In this document: in pieces, positions 41,001 to 48,370 of the stretch
Position numbering within the stretch: the first letter of the stretch is position 1
How the letters are laid out: each line of letters begins with the position of its first letter
Source: UBA1447 sp964627535
GTDB lineage: Bacteria; Bacillota; Clostridia; Oscillospirales; Acutalibacteraceae
NCBI GenBank assembly: GCA_964627535.1
Contig: CAZVJW010000018.1
Coordinates: forward strand, 6,899 to 70,898
Direction of reading: 5' to 3'
Length of the DNA: 64,000 nt
Notes under the pieces: generated by a model
Databases searched by the model: none
Seen by the model: only the letters and a program-made list of their open reading frames with translations
What the model was told of the DNA's origin: nothing
Translations under genes and position numbers: made by a program

Positions 41001-43459
41001 CCAGAACCATCCATTTGGTATGGACCAACCTGACCAGTACAGAGCTGCAGGAAAAATATGATGTCAGTGTTAAAGTGGGCAATAATGTTGTATGGACCGC
41101 GCGCGTCAACCGCGGTGTCGTTCCGGTACTGCCCACCGAGGCGGAAATCCTTGAACTTATCGGGTATAACCGATATTTGTCAGGCGATACGAACCTGAAG
41201 TACACAGGCTATACAGGCTACGGCACACAAACAGCAACACCCGTCACCGGCAAGCAGACCTATACCTTCGGCGTGACCGAGCGGGAATACACCCTCACGG
41301 TGGACGGCGTACAGAATCCGAACGGGACCACCAAGAGCTTATCTTTTACCGCCAAGTTTGGAGAAAACTTTAATTTATCCGCGCTGGCCGATACCGGCAC
41401 GGCGATTGCCGGTACGACCTTTACGCGCTATTTAAAGACCGATTGCAGTTCCTTAACCGGCAAGCCGGTTGGAGCCAAAATCGATACCGCATTCGCGACA
41501 CAGCTTTTAAACAATACATTCAGCTACACCGCCCAATACACGGATGACTCCTGCGTTGTTACCTATATCTTTTACACCACCGACGGGAATGCGATTCCCT
41601 CCGTGACGGAAATCATCAAAAAAGGCACCATCCCGGTGTTTGATTACACGGATTATCTGATCAATCAGTACGACGGATACATCGCGTCAGACTGGGATAT
41701 AACCATTGACAAGGTAAGCGCCAACACCGCCTTTACCACGCTCTGCTCAACACCTACGGGGGAAAAGCGCGTTATTACCTTTAATTCAAACGGCGGCAGC
41801 AGCGCAGAGCCGATAGAAAGCTACAAAGGAGCTGCCATCTCCCCGCCGGTGGTACCGGTCAGGGTGGGCTATGACTTTGCCGGCTGGTGTACAGACGAAC
41901 AGCTTACCAATGTGTACACCTTTACAAAAATGCCGGATTACAGCTTTACCCTATATGCTGCCTGGACGGCGAACGAATATACCCTCACCTTTGACCCCAA
42001 CGGCGGCGAATGCGAGACGAGCACCGCAACCGTCACCTACGGCAGCTCGTACGGCACCCTGCCGACACCGATCTTGACCGGCTTTGCTTTTGAGGGTTGG
42101 TATACGGCGCTCACGGGCGGGACATTGATCGAAAGTACCGCGGTGGTAGCTACAGCGGTAGACCAGCAGCTGTTTGCACGCTGGCGGGAAAAGACTGTTA
42201 TCTCCATTAGTTCAACAGTACAGAGAAAAACCTATAATAAAAACGCTCAAGCATTTGAGTTTAACGCAAACGGTGTGACCGGTTTTACCGTACAGTACTT
42301 AAAAACAGGTGCTCCGGAGTGGAGTGATACTGCGGTAAACTATGGCGAATATGCCGTTAAGATTACCCGCGCGGAGGATAATAATTATAAAAAGTTTGAT
42401 GAAACAGTGTCCGGTAAATTTTTTATTGATAAAGCATCCCGTACCATTGGTGCGCCCGCTGTCACGGTTTTAAACAGAACCATTACGGCGACACAGATCA
42501 CAAACCATGCAGGTTACCCCGACGGTACGGTGGAATACGCTGTAAGTACAACAGCAACCATCCCGACAACGGGCTGGACAACCGGCCGGTCTTTTGTAAA
42601 TCTTATCGCCAATAGGCTCTATTATGTGTTTTCCAGGGTTTCGGAAGGGACAAATTATTTGGCCGCCAACTCGGCCGGACGAACGGCCACAACAGGCGCT
42701 AAAGTGGCTGCCCAAGGTTCTGCAGCGGATGGGTATGTTTACTATAGCGGTATTATTGAAACAGCTGATGTATCCAACGCTGGAACCGACGCCGGAAACA
42801 TCGTGATGAAATTTAAATACCGTGACGATTCCGAAAGTGCGGTCAATGTGATGAGCCCTGACAATGATATGGAAAGAGGTACCGATACGAACTACACCAT
42901 AAAAAGCAATAGGGATCCATGGATGGTCTCTCAGTTTGGGATTGCCAATTTGGGGAAAGGCAGCTACGCGGGCTGGCACGGCGGATATTTATATTACACA
43001 CCTTACCCGGGATCAAGCGTCCGCATTGTGTCGGTAAGTGCATGGTATGACGATAATTACGGGACTTATACGTGGCTCACTATCATCGGAAGTCGTTTTA
43101 AGCGCACCATCACAGCCTTTGGTGACTTTGCCGATTGGGGCGGAAGCTATACCGTGGACAGCGCCGCAAGCGGTACCATCGACTTCACCTATAACGGCAA
43201 TGTGACCGACCAATACGGCACATATAACGCCCTGGCTCACGAAGATTCTCCGCAGCTGAGCGTGATATCGTCACTGGCCGGGTATGATGAATGCTTCTCC
43301 TACAGCATGAACTCCTTGTCCATCGATAAAGCGGCTTTATACCAAAAAATGGCTGAGAACAACGTTGCACAGATTGTTTTGACAGCCGGCCTGACAGTCG
43401 ATGCCCGTTCCTCCAACACCGCCGGACCGGTTAACACGATAACCATCAACAGACAGTAA
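38024..43459 (+). CDS. 1811-residue secreted protein with N-terminal dockerin and InlB repeats
   Basis: The signal peptide MKKRILSLFLVVCLIISALP... ends near residue 25. It is followed at once by a dockerin-like pair of calcium loops: DVNSDGEINMRD (32-43) is canonical, and DVTCDSLIDEAD (64-75) has lost the Gly. An InlB/Flg_new repeat lies at about 94-160. Residues 165-1060 match no family I recognise and include hydrophobic beta-rich stretches around 780-860. Two more InlB repeats lie at 1247-1389, an MBG-like domain at about 1393-1480, and a beta-rich C-terminus. A dockerin at the N-terminus is unusual. GGAGG precedes the ATG. Two further secreted genes follow within 75 bases each. Confidence 0.85.
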   Translation: MKKRILSLFLVVCLIISALPSGVFASEILYGDVNSDGEINMRDVLALKRFIAGSGNSIDEIAADVTCDSLIDEADVALLKKQIAGWDVLLGLPYFDVTFNSNGGSAVDAVRVRQGDLIAAVPTPAKDNAVFLGWFTDSELNNQFYAEDPIMADLTLYAKYAATENRQQAADNTFTLTDQAPALSFSLQCSDPLKNEQAVLNGLTLENIGNSDYINLVVTGGNGVFTVTADGGFKEGAGYQLTLNDDTLTYADRAASYRICTFTIAKDEVIDIVLNDDLKYIQSSELSDILSNGLPVDELAVAVLGNTDIDVTGSFTYTGAAALQVGDTLCIYTNVKPEDRDTTTDYTDDLIAYVEVTAINGTTVSFMSASAEDVLALPDTLPIEEADLTVYDANGSFTANTSSLDFAQYTELGLTAQTTVDSGDYLVITELDSDVVYGEVVSVTVNGGSIAVSFSLTTSEEILGTTLDYYTVNDVDGNVLLDDANVPELEQKVAAQTVESGFAQDALNYLAYAATQTDSFQNITGVENFIMKNADGSAVNPGDIDLQQLGAVSNSNDITVTAQISTNTQHFGKGLRIAVSVVGVIGIDVGEENEISIELSATFVEEVKVTFTADGGAVWKWWGIFPYISDYTMNANIDVYNFTGIGLKAVITLQEQEGEEETIDISDELGNLMESQDESEITAGVQNLFEAYGEMLKNETDYVTLVEKNLFEKKGHVDKLCIIAYEFKIDFVVNVNLNLALGCNLEYMSGTRYNFWFAIKAKTAGNSTMDLIDETFSFQFYVMGHLGIRVGLKFGFAVGLFCIDLASIGIEAEVGAYVELFGYFFYQYDSVREQGNSQAETTSVMCGALYLEFGIYLEIKFKAQAFNEKYVYNPTLYEHQWPLLWAGVQINVYDFGYLQPPEDDVVLIKDVTSLELPDSIRYMNCLDLKEGDLSVNEYGLEKFYYSLSNNKFTLNEATGVVTVTVPDNVRYMECDLTITWKSDKLAFSSNGLTRTIHLVWTNLTSTELQEKYDVSVKVGNNVVWTARVNRGVVPVLPTEAEILELIGYNRYLSGDTNLKYTGYTGYGTQTATPVTGKQTYTFGVTEREYTLTVDGVQNPNGTTKSLSFTAKFGENFNLSALADTGTAIAGTTFTRYLKTDCSSLTGKPVGAKIDTAFATQLLNNTFSYTAQYTDDSCVVTYIFYTTDGNAIPSVTEIIKKGTIPVFDYTDYLINQYDGYIASDWDITIDKVSANTAFTTLCSTPTGEKRVITFNSNGGSSAEPIESYKGAAISPPVVPVRVGYDFAGWCTDEQLTNVYTFTKMPDYSFTLYAAWTANEYTLTFDPNGGECETSTATVTYGSSYGTLPTPILTGFAFEGWYTALTGGTLIESTAVVATAVDQQLFARWREKTVISISSTVQRKTYNKNAQAFEFNANGVTGFTVQYLKTGAPEWSDTAVNYGEYAVKITRAEDNNYKKFDETVSGKFFIDKASRTIGAPAVTVLNRTITATQITNHAGYPDGTVEYAVSTTATIPTTGWTTGRSFVNLIANRLYYVFSRVSEGTNYLAANSAGRTATTGAKVAAQGSAADGYVYYSGIIETADVSNAGTDAGNIVMKFKYRDDSESAVNVMSPDNDMERGTDTNYTIKSNRDPWMVSQFGIANLGKGSYAGWHGGYLYYTPYPGSSVRIVSVSAWYDDNYGTYTWLTIIGSRFKRTITAFGDFADWGGSYTVDSAASGTIDFTYNGNVTDQYGTYNALAHEDSPQLSVISSLAGYDECFSYSMNSLSIDKAALYQKMAENNVAQIVLTAGLTVDARSSNTAGPVNTITINRQ

Positions 43460-43504
43460 GCGTATACGAATAGTATTATGCTGATTTTGAAGAAGGAGAT
43501 TCAT

Positions 43505-44386
43505 ATGAAACGAAATATTACAAAATTATTGGCAGGTATAGTAATAATTTGTATGCTGGTTACGGCAATGCTCCCGGTTGAGGCGGGTGCCGCAAGCGCT
43601 GCTGCGGTTTCCGCATCAACAGCAACAGCGGAATGCGGTTCTTCTGTTGATGTCGTTATCTCATTAGCAAGCAATCCGGGGATATGGAGCCTGGGGTTGA
43701 GCGTCGGCTATGACCACAGCGCGCTGACACTTACAGGCTGGACCGCTGGGGACATCTTTGCCTCCGGCGAGGTAACGCCTCCGCCGTCACTTGACAAAGC
43801 AACCTATTTTTTCCTTGCCTGCAGAGATGGCCTTACGGATACCACGGAGAACGGTACGCTTGTTACCCTCACATTTTTGGTTGCGGCAAATGCGGCTTTC
43901 GATGATTATCCGATTGCGTTGGAACTGAGCAGTAAAAACACAATCAATGTCAGTGATGAAATTGTTAATTTTGACATGACGAACGGAACCATTACAGTTG
44001 TTCCGGAAACCGCTGCAATCACTTTTAACACAGCGGGAGGTTCTGCGGTTACGGCCTTTTCAGGTTATGTCGGCTCACCGGTTGAAACCCCGGCAAACCC
44101 GACAAAAGCAGGTTTCGCTTTTACCGGCTGGCTCCCGGCAATTCCGGCGGTAATTCCCGAAGGCGGTCTTACGGTTACCGCGCAATGGGTTGTACTTGGA
44201 GATATAAACAATGACGACAAGCGGACATCGATTGACGCGCTGATGGTTTTACATGCAGCATCGGGGAAATTAACATTAACCGGAATTCAGATGCTGGCCG
44301 CAGATGTCAGCAAAAACGGTACAGTATCACCGCTTGATGCCCTTATGATTCTTCAGTTTGTAGCGGGAAAGATAACATCATTATAA
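43505..44386 (+). CDS. Secreted cohesin-like / InlB / dockerin protein
   Basis: This 293-residue protein starts at ATG 43505, close after AAGGAG. A signal peptide covers residues 1-30. Residues 31-160 look like a cohesin domain (SSVDVVISLASNPGIWSLGL, GTLVTLTFLV). An InlB-type repeat (ITFNTAGGSAV...GFAFTGWLP) follows at about 165-225. The C-terminus is a dockerin-like pair (DINNDDKRTSID, then DVSKNGTVSPLD; both keep the L-M-x-L helices). One protein thus carries both halves of a cohesin-dockerin pair. It is in an operon with the 1811-residue and 750-residue proteins. No enzyme domain is present. Confidence 0.82.
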   Translation: MKRNITKLLAGIVIICMLVTAMLPVEAGAASAAAVSASTATAECGSSVDVVISLASNPGIWSLGLSVGYDHSALTLTGWTAGDIFASGEVTPPPSLDKATYFFLACRDGLTDTTENGTLVTLTFLVAANAAFDDYPIALELSSKNTINVSDEIVNFDMTNGTITVVPETAAITFNTAGGSAVTAFSGYVGSPVETPANPTKAGFAFTGWLPAIPAVIPEGGLTVTAQWVVLGDINNDDKRTSIDALMVLHAASGKLTLTGIQMLAADVSKNGTVSPLDALMILQFVAGKITSL

Positions 44387-44457
44387 GGCGGCTGCTTATC
44401 GGATAGATGTTGTCAATAAATACGCATTGTTTATTTAAAAAAATGGGGGTAAAAACC

Positions 44458-46710
44458 ATGAAAAGAAAATTAAAAAGAGCAGCAAGCTGTTTTTTCGCAA
44501 TGATGATGATCATAACAATCGTTTCAATGCCGTTGAGTGTTTTCGCAGGAAGCGCTGATGTGTCACTTTCGGTCAGCAATGAAACAGGCACAGCCGGTAC
44601 CGATGTGGTCGTTTCTTTGAATATCTCAGCGGATTCCCACTTGGCCGCGGCCGGATTTTTCCTACAGTACGACAACACGAAACTGACCTATAAATCGGAT
44701 GCCGCCGGTTCGGCAGCTGATTCAAACGGCCCCGGTACAAGTATGACGGATATTAATCCGGCATTTAGTACAACCGGCAATCTTACAACAATCAACGATT
44801 CATATATAGCGGAACCGGATATAACTGCCGGCGGCGCAATGATGGAAGTTACTTTTACAATAATATCCGGATGGACAGGCGCAACCCCGCTTACACTGAC
44901 GGTCGGAGATTTGTATGACGCTTCCTGGAATGAGCTCGCATATACAGTAACAAACGGCAGTGTGACGGTTTCTGCCCCTGAGGTTTCAATTACATTTGAC
45001 GCCAATGGCGGGTCGGGTACAACAAGCAGCGCAATGAGTGTCGGTTCACCGCTGACAGCCCCGGAAGTTTCAAAACCCGGGTACGCTTTTACCGGCTGGT
45101 TACCTTCGGTTCCTTCAACAGTGCCTGCTGAAAATACGACCTATACAGCTCAATTTGATAAAACCACCGTCAGCATAACCAAGCTGGCAGAAGGCTTCAA
45201 GGTGAACATCAAGGGCTGGGCTGCCAACTACAAATATCAAATATGGAGCAATCAGGAAATTACAAGCGATTTATTATCAAGCGAGACCGCCAGCCAATGG
45301 ATTTTATCCAATCCCTATAGATCGGGGTCAAGCGGCGCAGCGGAGGCAGACGGCAGCATCAGTTTTACCATTGCTGATTTCGTTTCGCCGGACAGCAACT
45401 ACACGGTTGCGGTCAGAATTGCGCAGGCGAACAATAAGTATATCAGTGAAATCAGGGATACCTACACACCCGAGGATGCGCAGGAAGTAAAAATAGCGAA
45501 GGTGCTTGTTGATGGGGAATATTCAACAGGCCGCGAGATCAGAGAGATTACCCCGGCCGCGGCGATGACCTTTACGGTTATCGGCAACAATGTCGACGGT
45601 ACGGTGTTTACGGCAAAGGTTTTGGAAAGTGGAACCATGTTAACCGCAAACAGCGCGACAGAATTCGGCTTGGATTTATTCACACTGACTCCGGGCACCT
45701 ACACGGTGCAGTTCACCGCGGGCAACGGCGAGACAGCGGACACAAAGAACATTACGGTGCAGTTGTACTCGCTTGACACCGGTATACAATACGGCAATAT
45801 CAGCAACTTGGCTTTTTCGGCAGCACAGGATAATATCTTGCCGAAAACCGTTGTGATTGAGCCGGATTTCACAAACGGCAGCTTCTATTACAGCGTCGGT
45901 GAACCGGGCAGAAAAGCAGTCTTCACCTCCCGGCTTTTCATGCCGGCGGAAAGTATTAATTATACTATTACTGAATATGGTATTTATCAGGTTGCCGGTT
46001 ATGTCAATAGGGAGTACGAGGTTAAAATCGGCGGTTACTACGATGACGGCTTTATTAAGAAGTTTACCGTGAGCCGGAGCCAAACAGAGCCGTCTTCCGC
46101 CACATTGACAGCGTCGGTGAGCGGCGAACCTGTTAGCCTTGCCGACCCGGTGGCAAAGGGAACGGCCATCCGGTTTGAAGCGGACGCCCAAATAGGCGGC
46201 ATTGGCGCAACACCGGTGCAGTATTCCTTCTGGCGTTATGATGCCAAGGGTTACGTGCTGGTGAAGGACTGGAGCAGCGACAGCACCTTTAACTGGACAC
46301 CGGCAAGAGTCGGTATCTACACGATCGAAATCAGGGCAAAGGGCGCGGATGCGGGTTCCTACGAGGTGGCTAAAAATGTCAGAGTCACCGTAACGGACAC
46401 TTCTGACCAAATCGCTCAAGATGTTGTTATTACCGTCAACGAGGACGAATTGAATTTGAACGCGCGGGCAAGAGCCCCGATCACCATCAAAGCCGGTGCG
46501 TCAAGCAGCAACAGCGAAGACCTGCTGTACAAGTTCTGTGCCACGGATGCCGCGATGGGGACAAACACCCTGCAAAACTATTCGGCTGATTCCGACTGCA
46601 TCTGGACACCGAGAAAGACCGGCGTATATACCATATCCGTGCTTGTCAAAAATCAAATATCCTTCGGCGCATATGACGAAATAAAGACATTTGAAATAAC
46701 CGTAAGCTGA
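44458..46710 (+). CDS. Secreted cohesin-like / InlB / triple-tyrosine protein
   Basis: This 750-residue protein starts at ATG 44458 (GGGGG upstream). A signal peptide covers residues 1-30. Residues 31-165 resemble a cohesin domain (GTDVVVSLNISADSHLAAAGF, MMEVTFTI), and an InlB repeat (ITFDANGGSGT...GYAFTGWLP) lies at about 178-235. From about 236 to the end is the ~515-residue module shared with the protein at 33015-36365, ending in a triple-tyrosine-type domain. It has no cell-wall anchor. The TGA stop (46708-46710) is also the left copy of the target duplication of the adjoining mobile element. Confidence 0.85.
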   Translation: MKRKLKRAASCFFAMMMIITIVSMPLSVFAGSADVSLSVSNETGTAGTDVVVSLNISADSHLAAAGFFLQYDNTKLTYKSDAAGSAADSNGPGTSMTDINPAFSTTGNLTTINDSYIAEPDITAGGAMMEVTFTIISGWTGATPLTLTVGDLYDASWNELAYTVTNGSVTVSAPEVSITFDANGGSGTTSSAMSVGSPLTAPEVSKPGYAFTGWLPSVPSTVPAENTTYTAQFDKTTVSITKLAEGFKVNIKGWAANYKYQIWSNQEITSDLLSSETASQWILSNPYRSGSSGAAEADGSISFTIADFVSPDSNYTVAVRIAQANNKYISEIRDTYTPEDAQEVKIAKVLVDGEYSTGREIREITPAAAMTFTVIGNNVDGTVFTAKVLESGTMLTANSATEFGLDLFTLTPGTYTVQFTAGNGETADTKNITVQLYSLDTGIQYGNISNLAFSAAQDNILPKTVVIEPDFTNGSFYYSVGEPGRKAVFTSRLFMPAESINYTITEYGIYQVAGYVNREYEVKIGGYYDDGFIKKFTVSRSQTEPSSATLTASVSGEPVSLADPVAKGTAIRFEADAQIGGIGATPVQYSFWRYDAKGYVLVKDWSSDSTFNWTPARVGIYTIEIRAKGADAGSYEVAKNVRVTVTDTSDQIAQDVVITVNEDELNLNARARAPITIKAGASSSNSEDLLYKFCATDAAMGTNTLQNYSADSDCIWTPRKTGVYTISVLVKNQISFGAYDEIKTFEITVS

Positions 46711-46809
46711 TACTAATTCACGATAAAAAAACCTCTAAAAAATCAAGCAAAAGCTTTGATTTATGAGGTTTTGTGAGATTTTTTAGTTAGGTTTTATGAG
46801 TAATTAGTA
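46711..46809. mobile_element. MITE-like element, family 1, abutting a stop codon (TSD TGA)
   Basis: This 99-bp copy begins on the base after the stop codon of the 750-residue protein. The flanking TGA is duplicated on both sides, so insertion occurred at the stop codon and rebuilt it. Confidence 0.88.
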
Positions 46810-46827
46810 TGACCACAGAATAAAGAC

Positions 46828-46862
46828 AAAACAGCTCCGTCTGAAAAGCCGGAGCTGTTTTA
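46828..46862. terminator. Terminator between the surface cluster and rocD
   Basis: AAAACAGCTCCG pairs with CGGAGCTGTTTT (12 bp, perfect) and can act in both directions for the two convergent units. Confidence 0.8.
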
Positions 46863-46954
46863 TATTATTCTCTATTCATAGACAGACAAAATCTATATTT
46901 TGAATCCGTTGTCCAAAGGCAGCAGGGCAGTTTGAGTTGCCGCGGATATAGTTT

Positions 46955-48148
46955 TCATCCTTCCAAGGCTTTTGTAATTTTTTCCAAAGCTTTATCAAGC
47001 TGTTCATATGTGATGACAATCGGCGGGGCGAAACGAATGGTGTTCTCATGCGTTTCCTTCGCAAGGACTCCGTTGGCAATCAGCTTTTTCACATAACCCG
47101 CAGCCGATCCTTTGAATTCAACGCCGATAAATAAGCCGCGCCCACGGATTTCGATAATATTATCGTTTTTAATTTCCCGGAGTTTTGCTATAAAATAGTT
47201 GCCTTTTTCCTCCGCCTGTTTCGGATAATCGTCCCGCACAAGGATTTCCATAGCCTTCACAGCGACTGCACAGGCCAAAGGATTGCCCCCAAAGGTTGAC
47301 CCGTGTGAGCCGGGTTCGAAAACTCCTAAAATCTCCTTGTTCGCGGCAACAGCCGAAACCGGCAGTATGCCGCCGCCGAGCGCTTTGCCTAAAACATAAA
47401 TATCAGGCTCGACATCTTCTCTTTGGCAGGCAAACATCGTGCCTGTCCGGGCGAAACCGGTTTGCACCTCGTCAGCTATCATCAGAATATTGTTAGCGGT
47501 GCAGATTTCGCGCGCTTTTTTCAGGTAGCCGTCGGGCGGAACAATAACGCCCGCCTCGCCTTGAATCGGCTCCACCAAAAACGCAACGGTATTCGGCGTG
47601 ACAGTAGCTTCAAGCGCCTGTGCATCACCGAACTTCACTTTAACAAAACCCGGCGTAAAAGGCCCGAATCCGCGCCGCGCGGTTTTATCGGTGCTCATGG
47701 TTATGATGGTAATCGTTCTGCCGTGGAAGTTGTTTTCGCAAACGATGATTTCGGCCTTGTGCTGATCTACACCCTTGACATCTTCGCCCCATCGCCTTGC
47801 TGTTTTAATAGCAGTTTCGACCGCTTCCGCACCGGTGTTCATGGGCAAAATTAAGTCTTTGTTTGTCAGTTCGCTGAGTTTTTCATAAAAGTCGCAAAGC
47901 ACGGCGTTATGAAAAGCCCTTGAGGTAAGCGTTACTTTGTCAAGCTGCTCTTTCGCCGCCGCGATTATTTCCGGATGCCTATGGCCGAAATTAAGCGCCG
48001 AATAGGCGCTTAACATATCGTAATACTCCCCGCCTTCGGGGTTGTAAACCATAACGCCTTCGGCTCTTTCGACAACAACCTCCTTGGGTTCGTAGTTGGC
48101 CGCCCCGTATTTCGCTGTCTTGTCGATGATGTGCCTTGATGATCGCAT
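46955..48148 (-). CDS. rocD: Ornithine aminotransferase
   Basis: RocD transfers the delta-amino group of ornithine to 2-oxoglutarate, giving glutamate semialdehyde in arginine/ornithine breakdown or proline synthesis. The 397-residue class III aminotransferase has NTGAEAVETAIKTAR (PLP phosphate site), FHGRT, DEVQTGFARTG and the PLP lysine in LGKALGGGILP. GGAGG lies 6 bases before the ATG. It appears to be a single-gene unit. Confidence 0.92.
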   Translation of the reverse strand: MRSSRHIIDKTAKYGAANYEPKEVVVERAEGVMVYNPEGGEYYDMLSAYSALNFGHRHPEIIAAAKEQLDKVTLTSRAFHNAVLCDFYEKLSELTNKDLILPMNTGAEAVETAIKTARRWGEDVKGVDQHKAEIIVCENNFHGRTITIITMSTDKTARRGFGPFTPGFVKVKFGDAQALEATVTPNTVAFLVEPIQGEAGVIVPPDGYLKKAREICTANNILMIADEVQTGFARTGTMFACQREDVEPDIYVLGKALGGGILPVSAVAANKEILGVFEPGSHGSTFGGNPLACAVAVKAMEILVRDDYPKQAEEKGNYFIAKLREIKNDNIIEIRGRGLFIGVEFKGSAAGYVKKLIANGVLAKETHENTIRFAPPIVITYEQLDKALEKITKALEG

Positions 48149-48182
48149 TATTTGCCTCCGTTGTTTTTATATCGGTTCTTCA

Positions 48183-48209
48183 GAACGGCGGGAGCAAGCC
48201 CCCGCCCTA
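48183..48209. repeat. 27-bp GC-rich palindromic repeat, copy 2
   Basis: Identical over 27 bases to 26472-26498 (GGCGGG...CCCGCC hairpin). It lies upstream of rocD, 35 bases from the start codon. Confidence 0.75.
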
Positions 48210-48237
48210 CATAAATGCTTGGATTTCCGGGGAGTTG

Positions 48238-48370
48238 TACTAATTCACGATTAAAAAACCTCTAAAAAATCAAGCAAAAGCTTTGATTTATACTATTCTC
48301 CATTTTAATGCAGAATAGTATTATGCGATTTTGTGCGGATTTTTTAGTTAGGTTTTATGAGTAATTAGTA
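48238..48370. mobile_element. MITE-like element, family 1 with nested insertion
   Basis: This 133-bp copy has the family 1 body interrupted by a ~30-bp inverted-ended insert (TACTATTCTCC...GAATAGTA) flanked by TTA on both sides. Removing the insert and one TTA restores the uninterrupted family 1 sequence. The outer flanks are TTG and TTA. The right flank TTA is the complement of the argS stop codon. Confidence 0.85.

Noticed and set aside
39659..41014. A 451-residue open frame on the minus strand inside the 1811-residue surface protein gene
   Set aside because: It is antisense to a gene with signal peptide, dockerin and InlB motifs, and shows no family features or ribosome binding site.
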